A stretch of DNA of 64,000 nucleotides. Origin: Saccharomycopsis fibuligera x Saccharomycopsis cf. fibuligera. Lineage: Eukaryota > Ascomycota > Saccharomycetes > Ascoideales > Saccharomycopsidaceae. Shown here piece after piece: positions 32,174 to 41,259 of the stretch; position 1 is the stretch's first letter, and every line of letters starts with the position of its first letter. The translations under genes were made by a program, and so were the position numbers. Where the stretch lies: positions 992,001 through 1,056,000 of the forward strand of contig CP012814.1 of the NCBI GenBank assembly GCA_001936135.1, written 5' to 3'. The notes under the pieces were generated by a model. That model had not been told where the DNA came from. It saw only the letters and a list, made by a program, of their open reading frames with translations, and made no database searches.

Positions 32174-32408
32174 CGGTGGTGCTGACGGTTATGATGATGG
32201 AAGCGATGGTGGAGCCCAAGGCGGTTTTGGCACAGCTGGCTTTGGAAATGGAAGGGGAAGTAGAGATGACAATGACGAAGACTTTTTCAATTTGACGGCA
32301 CCGAACGCCACTGCTGCGAAAACATGGGAGTTGAATGACCATTCGACAAAGGCAAAGAGTAAGAAGGATATCGACGAGGAAGTTGAGATTGAGTATAATC
32401 CGTGGTGA
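29532..32408 (+). CDS. DIL (dilute) domain protein, YPR089W-like
   Basis: The frame is open upstream to a TTG at 29511, but the first ATG is at 29532 (A at -3), giving 958 residues starting MDSSIWNPRLL. After an Asn/Thr-rich leader, about residues 140-480 read as helical DIL sequence: LKSYIRFSYKDIPGFLDLIF, VLIAYWISVVNYLYYFLLRQ, PSPIKFLQVLEAIIYVFQ, LLARVLSWINAIVFNRVL, QLRLNLSIIEDWI. A Glu/Lys/Gln-rich insert with a 13-residue Gln run (about 510-575) interrupts it, and the DIL C-terminus resumes near 700-790 (FLEFLKRDIVYLNYCQIYHICKNYRY). An Asp/Asn-rich tail follows, ending EVEIEYNPW. DIL domains are the cargo-binding part of class V myosins, but no motor is present. I believe it matches S. cerevisiae YPR089W, whose role is unknown; the DIL call is firmer than the orthology. 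Confidence 0.75.
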
Positions 32409-33519
32409 AGGCGAGCGAGCCTAGAGGGGGGGCAAAAAGGTTTTGATGATATATAATATGCATTGAATATAATTAAAAATACATGTGCACTTTTTTGACC
32501 TTTTGGACCCGTTTGTTAATGAGCATTTTTGCTTATTTTTTTTTTTTTTTTTTTTTTTTTTATCATCAAGATTTGGAATTTCTAAAAAGTGCGAGGGCTT
32601 GCATTGATCCTTTGCGTGACATTCACACCGGTTAACGTTTTTCAACGAATGAGGTCTTGTACGGACGGTCGATAGTGACATGGTGTAGTAGCATGAGCAA
32701 GATTGAGTTTGCCAGATGTTGCCATGATGTATATTGAGATTAGCAGTTCCTTTACCGCGGCGGAGAATGAAAAAAGCTCACATTGCGGCGGCGGAGAGAT
32801 TGGTGTACTCTGAGTTTTTGGTTTTTGACAAGGGTGGTCCTATAACAAACGGCAAAACAAAAGCACGTTTTTTTGTTTGTGTTTTTCTCATATCTATAGC
32901 TCTCTCAATTTTTAAAAAATCAAAAAAGTCCCCAGTGTCTTTTGCACCTTTGAAAATACCCAGTCGTTTTGCAACTCTTGTTCATTTCATTGGCTAGTAG
33001 CTGCTGGATAGTTGACTGAGCCAATCGTCACCAGAAACAATTTGGTGTTGGTGAGAGGCGCAGGTGAAAGACGATCAAGAGGAGTCTTCTTGAAGATAGT
33101 AAAGATTCAATTCATCTACCAGATTTATATTACAGTACAAAACTACTTTCTCTAACAAAAAATACAAACAGAAACATATTAAAGACTGAATTGTCTTTTC
33201 TCAGCTCATTGTGCGCCAAATAACCAGGAGTGAAAAATGAAGATTACTGCCAGCATCCAGCTCAAGGAAAACAGATAATCCTTTGTGCAGATAAGAATAT
33301 AGGTCTGGTCTTTCGCGACCACGAATGACGATTCATGTTGTTGAGTCAAACAATCAAGTAGATAGTTTCTGCGTTTATTATAGAGCCGATCTAAGCTCGT
33401 ACTAAAAAAGAGAAAAAGAAAAAAAAAAAAAAAACTATTTTCCTTTGAAAGTGCAACAAAACTTCAAATCTTATGGATAGATGATTGGTGGTATATTATA
33501 AAATAGACAAAGTCAAAAT
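32409..33519. other. Intergenic between DIL-protein gene and ATX1
   Basis: 1.1 kb. A 26-T tract at 32536-32561, GGCGGCGG patches near 32755-32795, an A16 near 33419-33434. An 87-codon frame at 32734-32997 shows no family. No RNA gene recognised. Confidence 0.45.
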
Positions 33520-33913
33520 TTAAGCAACAGTCTTACCAGAAACAACCTCCTTGCCGGTCTTTTTGATAGTAGCCAAGACAGTATCGTAAGTGATAGAATC
33601 AGCAGTGACGACATCAACCTTTTCGGTAGCCAAGTCAGCATTGACGGTTTTGACACCGTCTAATTTGTTGAGAGCTCTGGTTACTGCGCCGGAACAGCCT
33701 ATGAGAGGATAGCTAGTTAGTAATATGTTCCATGGAAGTTTCATGAATTCGTCACAGATAGCGTATTGCGATATGAAAGTCGGCATGAACCAAACAGAAT
33801 GGAATATCAGGATGCGAAAAAAGAACCTGATGAGACCTTGAGAATAGACTTGGGGCTTAAAACTTACCTCCACAGGACATTTTAACGTTGAATTGATATT
33901 GATGGTCAGACAT
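33520..33913 (-). CDS. ATX1: Atx1 copper metallochaperone, two exons
   Basis: Cytosolic Cu(I) chaperone that hands copper to the Golgi P-type ATPase Ccc2. The open frame alone lacks the start. Exon 1 is 33868-33913 and encodes MSDHQYQFNVKMSCG; exon 2 is 33520-33698. The intron (33699-33867, 169 nt) starts GTAAGT, has an exact TACTAAC (complement of 33716-33722) and ends TAG. Splicing restores MSCGGCSGAVTRALNKLDGV: the MxCGGC copper motif is built across the junction. 74 residues in all against 73 in S. cerevisiae, with the KTGKEV tail of the family. The intron interrupts the codon for the second glycine of CGGC. Confidence 0.96.
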
Positions 33914-34726
33914 GATGTTTGTTTAATAAAGAGGTATTGAATATTGTTGATTACGAATATGTGTGTATGTACGATGCGCCGTCAAGATGTGGTATGAGTG
34001 GTACGAGGTTACTCGAGATGAGGTGAAGTGAGATGATATGAGATGTGACAATGCTTATTTATATACCTGTCTCTGTTCTTGTACATTAACAATTACTAAT
34101 GACGACACCAGCAGCAAAAACTCCGCGCCTTAAACTAGAATCAAATATAGTATTGACACCCCCCGCCGCCGAAAGGGGGGGGGGGGGGGGGGGGGGGCAA
34201 TGGCCAGCCGAGCACGCGGCACTCGCATATAACTACAGTAAGAAACATCATATTCAGCGCCACAGCGACAGAGCGACAGAGCAGAATTCTCAACATGCGC
34301 AAAACACAAGAATGTGAACAACGATTGATTGTCTCGGGCTGGGCAAGCTCTAGGGGCCGTAAAAATTACTTCCTGTCCATTATAACGGTCTAGATTCGTG
34401 TACTGTGTTGCAAAATTCCAATTGCGAATTGCAAGGGCATGTCTTGAATTGACCTTGTGGTTTAGTTTAGTGTTAGAATGCTGCTTTACGCTGCCAAAGA
34501 TCCCCTTACTAAAAGAGGTGGCATACCCTCTTGCTCCAGATTTTTACCCATGAAACATGTATAGGCTCAGTAACTAGACAGGAGCTTGCGCAGTATCTAG
34601 CAACAAAAAGAGACCCGAATACATCCCTCGACTGGCGACATAAACTTGCAAAAGCACCTTACGACGCTACCTAATGTCAGAAAAAGAAAATCTCCCCTTG
34701 TAGGGGGGTATTTTCAGTTCAAAAAA
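33914..34726. other. Intergenic, ATX1 promoter to tRNA-Ala(AGC)
   Basis: GAGATGAGGTGAAGTGAGATGATATGAGATG imperfect repeats lie near 34014-34047. A C-rich stretch (about 34158-34170) is followed by an uninterrupted 23-G run (34175-34197). No gene seen. Confidence 0.5.
34175..34197 (+). repeat. Poly(G) run, 23 nt
   Basis: Twenty-three consecutive G, preceded by a C-rich segment (six C, then GCCGCC) that could pair with part of it. Very unusual in AT-rich yeast intergenic DNA. True length is uncertain because such runs are error-prone in sequencing. Confidence 0.9.
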
Positions 34727-34799
34727 TGGACGAGTTGGGAATCGAACCCAAGACCTCTCCCATGCTAAGGGAGCGCGCTACCAACTACGCCACACGCCC
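34727..34799 (-). tRNA. tRNA-Ala (anticodon AGC)
   Basis: 73-nt cloverleaf on the minus strand. Anticodon stem CTCCC/GGGAG, loop TTAGCAT with AGC (inosine at 34 expected). T stem TTGGG/CCCAA is perfect and the acceptor has G3:U70. The 5' half is nearly identical to the tRNA-Ala at 1407. A run of A at 34721-34726 on the plus strand gives the terminator. A 14-bp inverted repeat and repeat copy B lie on its 5' side. Confidence 0.96.
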
Positions 34800-34852
34800 A
34801 AATCTTGGCATTTCAATGAGAAGAAGAAAGAATATATATAATGCCAATTGTG

Positions 34853-34895
34853 AAAGAACTAGAAATCAAATTTCCAGTCCAATTTCTAGTTCTTT
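34853..34895. repeat. 14-bp perfect inverted repeat next to repeat copy B
   Basis: Arms AAAGAACTAGAAAT (34853-34866) and ATTTCTAGTTCTTT (34882-34895) with a 15-bp spacer. The right arm runs into the start of the dispersed repeat. Confidence 0.9.
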
Positions 34896-35235
34896 TTACT
34901 ACATCAACACGGTAATGAATTAGATAGCACATTAGTGCTATCTTAGTGAGTGGAAGGTGATATTGAAGTGAGACCCTTTCTTTTTATCTGTCTGCAACAA
35001 ATCAATGACCCTCGAAAAAAAAAAAAAAAACGGCCATCCCAGACTATCATCTCTCCTATATTTATTTCAAGTCCCACTGATCCATTAAAGTCTAACTAAT
35101 ACTAACGGGGTTTTCACTTATATAAGTATCCCCTATATAACAACAACTGAACTATACTGTATATACTATATCGATAAGTTTATAAATTTGTATTTTGTAA
35201 CTTGAAACGGCAAAAGATATTGGGAATTTCTTAAA
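34893..35235 (+). repeat. Dispersed tRNA-associated repeat, copy B (probable solo LTR)
   Basis: Closely matches copy C from TTTACTACATCA-CACGGTAATGAATTAGATAGCACAT through AGTGAGACCC, AATGACCCTCG-poly(A)-CGGCCATC, ATCATCTCTCCTATATTTATTTCAA, AATACTAACGGGGTTTTCACTT and ACTGTATATACTATAT. It diverges at its far end (GATATTGGGAATTTC against GATATTGTATGTGAAA in copy C). No coding capacity. Confidence 0.85.
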
Positions 35236-35963
35236 AAGAAAAAAAAAAATCAACTTTTAAAAGCTGCACATAGTTGCTTTTTGGATTTGGAGCGTGCTAC
35301 GAAGGTTCTTCAGCCGCTTTCTGTAAAGTATCAATTCTATATAGTTGATAAATAGATCTTGTGTGTGCGAAAAAAAAAGTATATTACAGTACTTTATTTG
35401 TACAACAAGACAAGCAAACCAGTTTATACACACAACCTTATATTCTATATAATCAACCTGACTTTATTGTTCAAGTCAAATATGAAAGTACCTTTTCTAC
35501 TTGTCTATTGAATTATGTATGAAGTCGCCCACCCTTCTTCTCAATGCACCTGTCAGAATCAAAGCCGAGATCTGCTCCGACACGATTCAGCAAAGAAAAT
35601 GAAAGTGCAAAAAACTACACACACTGTACCGCACAAACACGGTAATTTGACTCACGGAAAGCTTTATGTTACAAAAGAAGCAGCCAGCTGTATAATTATA
35701 TAACTCTAAAGTGCTTTTGTGTGATTGTAGGAGTTTATAGCTCTGCTTAAAACTATTCCGGCAGAGTTCCGACATTGTTGCACATGACCATTTACATTAT
35801 TCCGAGGGCCATGATGAAATTTTTTTTGGTTTTCCGATTTTGTTTAGTACTTACTCACCGACAAACTGGTCATTTCGACGACTTTTTGATATACCAAATA
35901 CCCACTTCCTTCAGTTAAGCCCCCACTGATCCAATAACTGGCCAAACCACAAAATATCCACAA
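35236..35963. other. Intergenic upstream of CLU1
   Basis: AT-rich, no supported gene. Short frames at 35515-35703 and on the minus strand show no family resemblance. It contains the CLU1 promoter. Confidence 0.5.
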
Positions 35964-38900
35964 ATGTCTGAGGGCCACGCTGAGAATCCAGGCGCTTCCC
36001 CAGAGGCTGCCTACCGAGCCCTTACTGTTGCCGTGAAGTTGCCTACTGCAGAAGCCATCCCGGAGATCCAATTCACCGCCACCACCAACGAGTCCATTGA
36101 GTCAATCATTCAAAATATCTCATTGTTGCCGTTGACTTCTCATTTAACAAACTTCGACCTTGTTTTGCCAGAAAGTAATGAGCCATTGCCATTTACTTTG
36201 CTCCTTGGTGAATTGTTGCCGGAAGTTCCTGCTCAATCTGAAACTGAAGCTGACAATGAAGAAAAATTGACTTTGCAACTTGTGGAAAAAAACTACACTC
36301 AGAAAACTGTTAGAGAACACTTGGTTAAAATCAGAGAAATTTCTGGTCTTTCTCAGTTTGAAAAAACTGATCCATTGGGTGCTGAATATGCAGCTATTGG
36401 TTCAGGTGTTTCCAAGTTTTCCGAATTTGAATTAAATGAAAAATTAGTGACCAAATCTAAACCAGAGGGCGAATCAAAGGCTGATGCTGAAGCTGATGCT
36501 GAAGTTTTTAACTTTGCTGAAACTGACAAACAACAACTTGCTCAACTCAAACAATCATTGATTTCTGACGATTCCCAAGTCGTTGACAGTACCGCTGCCG
36601 TTGACTCATTGGTGCCACAACGTAGTGACCAACTTGCTCCTGCATTGAAAAACCTTTCTCTCAGTGGTTGGAACCCAGTTTCCTCATACAACAAAATCAA
36701 TTTTGGTCACTTGTTGTACTTGCAAGTGCAAACTTTGGAAAATGAAAATTTGCACATCACCGCCAGTGCTTCTGGTTTTTACTTGAACAATTCTTCAAAT
36801 TCCCGTTTCGACCCAACCATCAGTTTAAACAATGGTAAGAAAATCATTGGCCAAAAATTCCACTCTCTTTACAATTTGTTGAAATTAGTTAGTGACAAAT
36901 TTAGTGCTGTCCAAGAACAAAACAGAGCTCTTTTGATTAGTAGAAACCCATTGAATTTCTTGATTCCATCTAATGCATTCCTTTCAACTCCATGGATTGT
37001 CAAGAATCCAAATGCTACTGCTAGCAATCCAAACACTACCGTGCCAGACTTTGGTAAGACTCAATTGCAATTCTTGAACGGTGGAGCTGATGCCGCTGAT
37101 CTTTTCCATGAATGGAATGAAGATTATCAATCTTACATTGAGCTTCCAAAACACAGTCTCCAAGACCGTATTCTCCGTGAGCGTCTTCTCAACAAGACTG
37201 GTTTTGAATTCTCTACTCTTGCCACCAAGACTGCAATTTCCATCTTGAACAACAACGTCGATGCTCTTAATGCCATTGAGCCAAATCCAAAAGAACGTAT
37301 TTACTTACGTAACAACATTTTTTACTCGTTTGCTATTGACTCCACTGGTCAATACGAAGGTTCTGGTGGTGAGGAAGCTGCTCGTAAAGCAGTGAAGAAA
37401 GATTTGACTGCTTTGCAAAGATTGAACTTGTTAGATTACGAAAAAGTCAAGTATACTTACACCAGCGTGATTGATTACGCAGGACATAGAATTGTTTGTC
37501 AAACTCCAATTCCAGGTGTTTTTGACCAAAATAAACCATTGACTGAGGAAGACTTCATTGCTCCTAAAGAGCCAGCAGCTACAGATGCTAATGGCGAGTC
37601 AAGTGTTGAAGATTTGATACCAGAACCAATGAACAAGATTGCTTATGGTCTTAGTGATGAATTCAACAAAATTAACAGTGACCCACTTTTCAAAACTGCT
37701 CTTAAGCCGATTGCTGAATTTTTCCATTTGAAAGAGCATAGTGTTTGGTCTAAAGCCAATGCTGGAAATGGCGCTGAGCAAAGTGTCACCAAATTAACTA
37801 CTTCATTGGATACTAAAGGGATCCGTGGTAGTGATGAACGTTTGTACGTTATTGATTTGTTTAAAACTACCCCATTGGATATCTGGTTTGTTGAAAACTA
37901 CTGGACCGCAGAAGAAGAGAGCAAGTCTTATCCATTTAGACAAATTTTGTTGAGACATGAATTGATCAATGAATGGTTTAGAAAAAATATTGCTTTGGAA
38001 ATTAACCAGGAATCTGCCAAATTGGAAGCTGCTAAGCAAGAAGCTTCCTCTGAAGGTGGCGCTGAAGACAATGCTCAACCTCCGTTGACTATTGATGCCA
38101 AGAAATACCAATTCAACCCAGATGCGTTCAGCTTGGAAACCCCACCAAAGGATAAACTTAGTGCTGAAGAATTAGCTTCCGTTGAAAAAGACGAAGAACA
38201 AGTTAGACAAATTGGTGCATTTTTGAGAGAAGAAGTTATTCCATTATTCTTGAAGGATGTTTTGGAAAACGGCAAACAAATGGTACCATTTGACGGTGAG
38301 CACTTAACTGAGGTTTTGCATAAAGAAGGTATCAATTTAAGATATTTGGGATACTTGGCTCAAGAAGTTTTGAAGTTGAAGGAACAAAAAGAAAAGACCA
38401 GACAAGCCAATTTGGAACAAATCAAGCAAGAAAATGCCGAAAGACAAAAGAAACTTGAAGAAGAAAAGGCCAAGAAAGAAGCTGAAAAGAAAGCTAGCGG
38501 GGACAATAATGAAGAATCCAAGGATAGTAGTGAAGAACCAGAGCAAGATAATGAAGAAGAACTCTACGCTACCAACTTTGACTTGAACAACACCTTGTCA
38601 TGTTACAATGCTTTCTACAAGGTTATTGTTCAAGAAATTCTTGCTCGTACCACAAAACATCTTTTGCGTCAACTTACCACCAACTTACCACTCGAGTTCG
38701 TGCCATCTGTCATTTCTCACATCTTGAACCTTGAGCTCGGTTTTGACGTTAATCCAGCTCCACAGTTTGCCCTTTCCGAATACCTTATTTCTGAATTCAT
38801 TGATACCAAAAAGGTTGACGTTTCTGCTATTCAAGCCTTGAACAATGCTAATGAATTCTTGCAAATCTTGAGTGATGAAGCATCTCGCAGATTCAGATTA

Positions 38901-40352
38901 TCCTTGCAAGTCAGTGAGATCAAAGAATTTGTTAAACATAATGCGGTTAGTTTGTTGCGTGAACTAGCAGTCAAGTTTGGATTTCAAATTGAAGCTAAAT
39001 CTTATGCTTTTAGCAAAGATGAGTTTGCTAAGTTGGTTGCTGCTAAGGCTGCTACTATTTCCAACAATGCTACTACTTCTTCCAACAACAGTGCCAAAAG
39101 TAAAAAGGGCAAGAAGAAGAATGCTAATGCCAATGGTAATGCTGCTGCTGTTTCTGCCAACGCTGCTGCTAAACAAGTCAGAAACACTGTATTTGTTCCA
39201 ACTGATGTTTTGAATCTTGTGCCAAAGATCAAGGACTCTGTCTTCAACTCCACTTTGTCTTCAGAAATTTGGAATACTGGTAGAGAATACATTTACAATG
39301 ATTTGGCCAAGAAGGCTGAAGCTGAAGCCGCTACTGCCGCTGCTACTGAAAATGACAAAGAAGCTGATTCTGGTGCTGCTGAAAAGAAGAAGGACGAGAA
39401 GAAAGAAGACGGCGATGAGGCTAAACCAGCCGATGAACTTGACGAAACTGAACTTGGTGTTTCACTTTTGCATGAATCTCTTTCACTTCAAGAACAAGTT
39501 TACGGTTCTATTCATCCAAAAATTGCTGAGAGTTACAGCAATCTTAGCACCATTTATGTAGAATTGGGCAAATTGGAAGAATCCATTGAATTTGCTAAAA
39601 AGGCTATTGTCATTTACGAAAGAACTAAAGGGGTTGATTCTCATTATGCTATTTTGGCATTAGTTAATTTGGCCTATTTGGAAAACTTGGCAGGTCATCA
39701 TTTGGCTGCTGTTGAAATTTACTGGAAGGTGGTTAGAATTTTGAGAGTCAAGAACAGTAATGTGGTTGAAAAAGTTCAAGCTGTTGAAGCTGAAACTAAT
39801 GGCGCCGATGCTAAACAGACTGCTGAGAAGGTTGTTGCTGAATCTGGAAACCTTTTGGTCGACTCTGTTCACCCATTCTATCTTACTGCCATTACCAACA
39901 TTGCCCTCATTTACTCCAATTTGGAACTCTTCACTGATGCTTCCGAACTTCTTGCTCATGCTATCCGTATCAGTAGTGTTTACAATGGCAGTGAAGCCAA
40001 CATTACTTTGATGCTTAGAAACCAATACTGTCAACATTTGGTTCAAGATGGCAAATACAAAGAAGCTTTGCGTGAATTTAATGACTTGTATCATCAATTG
40101 AGAAAAAACGTTGGTGATAAGAGTCGTGTCACCAAAGAGGCCAAATTCTGGTTCGAAAAATTGGTGAGTTTTACTTATAACAGTAACTTGCAGTTGAAGC
40201 AGCTTTCTAAAAGTAAAGAGTTTCAAAGATTGCAACAGAAACAAAAGGAAAGATTAGAACAACAGCAACGTCATCAACAACAATTGCAGGAGAGTGGTGC
40301 AGCATCTAAGAAGAAGAGTGGCAGCAAGAAGAACAAAAAAAGCAAGAAATGA
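35964..40352 (+). CDS. CLU1: Clu1/Tif31 clustered-mitochondria protein
   Basis: Large cytosolic protein (1462 residues; S. cerevisiae Clu1 has 1277) whose loss makes mitochondria clump; it also co-purifies with eIF3 and binds mRNAs for mitochondrial proteins in other species. Order: ubiquitin-like CLU-N region (about 15-110), a GSKIP-like segment with LSGWNPVSSYNKINFGHLLYLQV (near 230-255), the Clu central domain (about 375-660; FHEWNEDYQSYIELP, RLLNKTGFEFSTLATK), an eIF3-p135 region (about 760-1010) split by a Lys/Glu-rich coil, and TPRs (about 1165-1390; HPKIAESYSNLSTIYVELGKLEESIEFAKKAI type). The tail is Gln/Lys/Ser-rich. Extra length is mainly charged linkers. Leucine is coded by TTG/CTT and CTG seems absent. 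Confidence 0.96.
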   Translation: MSEGHAENPGASPEAAYRALTVAVKLPTAEAIPEIQFTATTNESIESIIQNISLLPLTSHLTNFDLVLPESNEPLPFTLLLGELLPEVPAQSETEADNEEKLTLQLVEKNYTQKTVREHLVKIREISGLSQFEKTDPLGAEYAAIGSGVSKFSEFELNEKLVTKSKPEGESKADAEADAEVFNFAETDKQQLAQLKQSLISDDSQVVDSTAAVDSLVPQRSDQLAPALKNLSLSGWNPVSSYNKINFGHLLYLQVQTLENENLHITASASGFYLNNSSNSRFDPTISLNNGKKIIGQKFHSLYNLLKLVSDKFSAVQEQNRALLISRNPLNFLIPSNAFLSTPWIVKNPNATASNPNTTVPDFGKTQLQFLNGGADAADLFHEWNEDYQSYIELPKHSLQDRILRERLLNKTGFEFSTLATKTAISILNNNVDALNAIEPNPKERIYLRNNIFYSFAIDSTGQYEGSGGEEAARKAVKKDLTALQRLNLLDYEKVKYTYTSVIDYAGHRIVCQTPIPGVFDQNKPLTEEDFIAPKEPAATDANGESSVEDLIPEPMNKIAYGLSDEFNKINSDPLFKTALKPIAEFFHLKEHSVWSKANAGNGAEQSVTKLTTSLDTKGIRGSDERLYVIDLFKTTPLDIWFVENYWTAEEESKSYPFRQILLRHELINEWFRKNIALEINQESAKLEAAKQEASSEGGAEDNAQPPLTIDAKKYQFNPDAFSLETPPKDKLSAEELASVEKDEEQVRQIGAFLREEVIPLFLKDVLENGKQMVPFDGEHLTEVLHKEGINLRYLGYLAQEVLKLKEQKEKTRQANLEQIKQENAERQKKLEEEKAKKEAEKKASGDNNEESKDSSEEPEQDNEEELYATNFDLNNTLSCYNAFYKVIVQEILARTTKHLLRQLTTNLPLEFVPSVISHILNLELGFDVNPAPQFALSEYLISEFIDTKKVDVSAIQALNNANEFLQILSDEASRRFRLSLQVSEIKEFVKHNAVSLLRELAVKFGFQIEAKSYAFSKDEFAKLVAAKAATISNNATTSSNNSAKSKKGKKKNANANGNAAAVSANAAAKQVRNTVFVPTDVLNLVPKIKDSVFNSTLSSEIWNTGREYIYNDLAKKAEAEAATAAATENDKEADSGAAEKKKDEKKEDGDEAKPADELDETELGVSLLHESLSLQEQVYGSIHPKIAESYSNLSTIYVELGKLEESIEFAKKAIVIYERTKGVDSHYAILALVNLAYLENLAGHHLAAVEIYWKVVRILRVKNSNVVEKVQAVEAETNGADAKQTAEKVVAESGNLLVDSVHPFYLTAITNIALIYSNLELFTDASELLAHAIRISSVYNGSEANITLMLRNQYCQHLVQDGKYKEALREFNDLYHQLRKNVGDKSRVTKEAKFWFEKLVSFTYNSNLQLKQLSKSKEFQRLQQKQKERLEQQQRHQQQLQESGAASKKKSGSKKNKKSKK

Positions 40353-41259
40353 GCTAGACTGTTGTCATAATGGCAGGGAAGATATAGAAAACATTATAAG
40401 TTATTTGTTTTAGTTTACAATTTTGCGTCTCCTTTTTTTTTGAGTTGTTACGATCATCATTAGCTTGTATTTTCTTACAAAATAATTATAAAGATAAAGA
40501 GAATCATTGTCATAGGTCTTCATGTATATAGAACGCAAAAGTACAGTGAGCAAATGATTTTTTTTAAACTAATCAAAATGTACGAACAAAGTTTTAATAT
40601 AGTTTTTATTCATATGAATTTTAGTAAAAGCAGCCAGCTAAACTATTGTCGTAATTTATTTTGAATGATTGTCACAGAATTTCAAGAGCACAGTTAAATA
40701 TGTTTTCACTTGGATAAAACAAATAAAGATTTCGAATTTCAAGTACTAAGTGGCTGAATTTGCTGCTGTATAAAAGTAGACCACTACTGAACCTTAATGC
40801 TCTTAGCATTCTATTATCAATTACTACGCGATAAATGCTAGCATTATTGCAACGTAGCTCAAAACTCTATTTTTAGTAAATGCATAGCTTTTCAAATGTA
40901 CGAAAATCACTATATGGCCATAAATGATTATGTAGTGCCTAAACAAGATTATAGAAGGGATCAGTATAGATCGACCAGGATCACGATTGTCTTCATGTAT
41001 TATTGTTGCTGCAATTAGTTATTCTGCCAGTTTAGCACTGAGCGCGCATTCCGATTTCTCGATCGTGTTTAATTTATTTTTATTTTTATTTTTTACGAGC
41101 ACAGCATTTAAGTTTCGACTGAGTGTCTTCTACGACAAGTCTTTGACAAATATTACAACCAACTGCTACTCGCTGTTCAGCTGAGGATAACAGCCTCAAA
41201 GATCAGATCACAGCATATTAGAACAGAGCAAACAAGCTGACCAGATGCAGTGACGAGAT
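40353..41259. other. Intergenic between CLU1 and the tail-anchored-like gene
   Basis: About 900 bp of AT-rich sequence. No gene or RNA recognised. The last ~400 bp presumably contains the promoter of the next gene. Confidence 0.5.
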
